DNA of 11,858 bases from Deltaproteobacteria bacterium (lineage in GTDB: Bacteria; Desulfobacterota_B; Binatia; UBA9968): NCBI GenBank assembly GCA_016193385.1, contig JACPSF010000046.1:1-11858 (forward strand), given 5' to 3'. The translations under genes were made by a program, and so were the position numbers. Shown here in pieces: positions 11,477 through 11,858 of this stretch. A model generated the notes under the pieces. That model was not told where the DNA came from. It searched no databases and saw only the letters and a program-made list of their open reading frames with translations. How positions within the stretch are numbered: position 1 is the first letter of the stretch; each line of letters opens with the position of its first letter.

Positions 11477-11632
11477 TCAAGCAAATGTTAGCTTTTTTTG
11501 TTCGTCATCGTTCTCTGCCGCAAATCTCATGTCCTTTATAATTGCTCTGATCAAGCTCTTTGTATGACGGCTGATTTTTACAGCGCCCTCTTTCGGGTCG
11601 CCGATGTGCTCTCTCCAATTGGGTATGCCCAT
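11477..11632 (-). CDS. 51-aa protein of unknown function with very strong ribosome site
   Basis: The gene is short and easily missed. ATG 11632 follows GAGGAGG at 7 nt, the best ribosome site in the right part of the window. The protein reads MGIPNWREHIGDPKEGAVKI, then SRHTKSLIRAIIKDMRFAAE, then NDDEQKKLTFA. It is small, soluble and charged, with one predicted amphipathic helix in the middle (HTKSLIRAIIKDMRFAAE) and no membrane segment. I do not recognise it. The stop codon overlaps a possible TTG start of the next gene (TTGCTTGA) and lies 22 nt before its ATG 11454, so the two form a compact unit. A terminator-like hairpin ends about 35 nt upstream, so expression probably depends on read-through or on a promoter hidden in the hairpin. 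Confidence 0.55.
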   Translation of the reverse strand: MGIPNWREHIGDPKEGAVKISRHTKSLIRAIIKDMRFAAENDDEQKKLTFA

Positions 11633-11660
11633 TGTCCCGCCTCCTCGGGTTTGCTCCTGC

Positions 11661-11723
11661 TAAAAAAGAAGGGGCCAGGCCGGGCAGGAGGGCTCCGGCT
11701 TTTCGCTGATCAGCCTAGGCCCC
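11661..11723 (-). terminator. Strong GC hairpin with U-tract in the leader of the 51-aa gene
   Basis: On the minus strand GGGGCCTAGGC (11723-11713) pairs with GCCTGGCCCC (11680-11671), with one bulged base, followed by TTCTTTTTT. Inside it CCGGAG...CTCC(T)...CCGG and the palindrome GCTGATCAGC (11705-11714) allow alternative folds. It is the clearest intrinsic terminator in the window. It stands only about 30 nt before the next ATG, so it either ends an upstream gene outside the window or attenuates the small operon. Confidence 0.65.
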
Positions 11724-11858
11724 TTGATTCTTTTGGAATCTTATTAAGGAGTACAAAAGCTACTATACATGATTAGGCGGCGTAACGAGTGGTTTCCGCC
11801 TGGAAGAAGGATCGGACGTGGGCGGGATTTTTTTGCAAATAACGCAGCCGGGAGACGA
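11724..11858 (-). promoter_or_regulatory. Possible promoter and leader hairpin
   Basis: GATTC/GAATC (11726-11740) is a perfect five-pair hairpin just before the terminator in minus-strand reading. TATAGT (11767-11762) could be a -10 box for a transcript that would carry this hairpin, then the terminator, then the 51-aa gene. No acceptable -35 box is found. No reading frame with a ribosome site is seen up to the window edge. Confidence 0.28.

Noticed and set aside
9881..11858. Genomic island integrated at tRNA-Ser
   Set aside because: The sequence right of the tRNA is lower in GC and accessory-like, but I see no integrase and no second copy of the tRNA 3' end that would mark the other attachment site in this window.
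1..11858. CRISPR array or insertion sequence
   Set aside because: No regularly spaced direct repeats and no transposase-like frame or terminal inverted repeats with target duplication were found.

Overview
The window looks like a piece of chromosome from an uncultured Gram-negative bacterium. The grounds are a moderately GC-rich protein-coding core, Shine-Dalgarno-led genes, exported or membrane-anchored small proteins, and a DUF1003 protein. REP-like and heptamer-type intergenic repeats remind me of Deltaproteobacteria, NC10, Rokubacteria or Binatota metagenome assemblies. The phylum is an inference and is weak; no rRNA or other good marker is present.

Layout. (1) Positions 1-1613, minus strand, lower GC: the N-terminal half of a membrane sensor protein that runs off the left edge (1-709), a DUF3870 protein (861-1187), a structured region with an intrinsic terminator directly before that gene (about 1240-1420), and an excisionase-type helix-turn-helix protein (1422-1613). 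(2) Positions 1614-1994: divergent intergenic region with a promoter candidate and a perfect 15-nt palindrome in front of the next gene. (3) Positions 1995-4226, plus strand: a zinc-ribbon/DUF1003 two-helix membrane protein, then three small exported or membrane-anchored proteins of unknown function. (4) Positions 4255-9250, plus strand, the core of the window: a complete olefin (head-to-head hydrocarbon) biosynthesis cluster in the order oleB-oleC-oleD-oleA, with the catalytic residues of all four enzymes visible. (5) Positions 9309-9972: tadA, a large imperfect inverted repeat overlapping its 3' end, and tRNA-Ser(CGA). (6) Positions 9973-11858, lower GC and accessory in character: a solitary HicB-like DUF1902 protein on the plus strand, then a minus-strand run of very small genes. 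These are a ribbon-helix-helix-like 42-aa protein overlapping a 47-aa membrane peptide, and a 51-aa protein followed by a roughly 106-aa protein that may be frameshifted. The 51-aa gene has a terminator or attenuator hairpin in its leader.

How the genes work together. OleA joins two fatty acyl-CoAs to a 2-alkyl-3-keto acid. OleD reduces it to the 2-alkyl-3-hydroxy acid, OleC closes the beta-lactone with ATP, and OleB decarboxylates the lactone to a long-chain cis-olefin. The oleB, oleC and oleD genes are packed tightly (16-nt gap, then an ATGA overlap). oleA sits 190 nt further on with its own strong ribosome binding site and may have separate control. The small exported proteins just upstream could be co-transcribed with the ole genes, but nothing ties them to the pathway. 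The right-hand small-gene region is the least explained part of the window and the best place to look for something undescribed.
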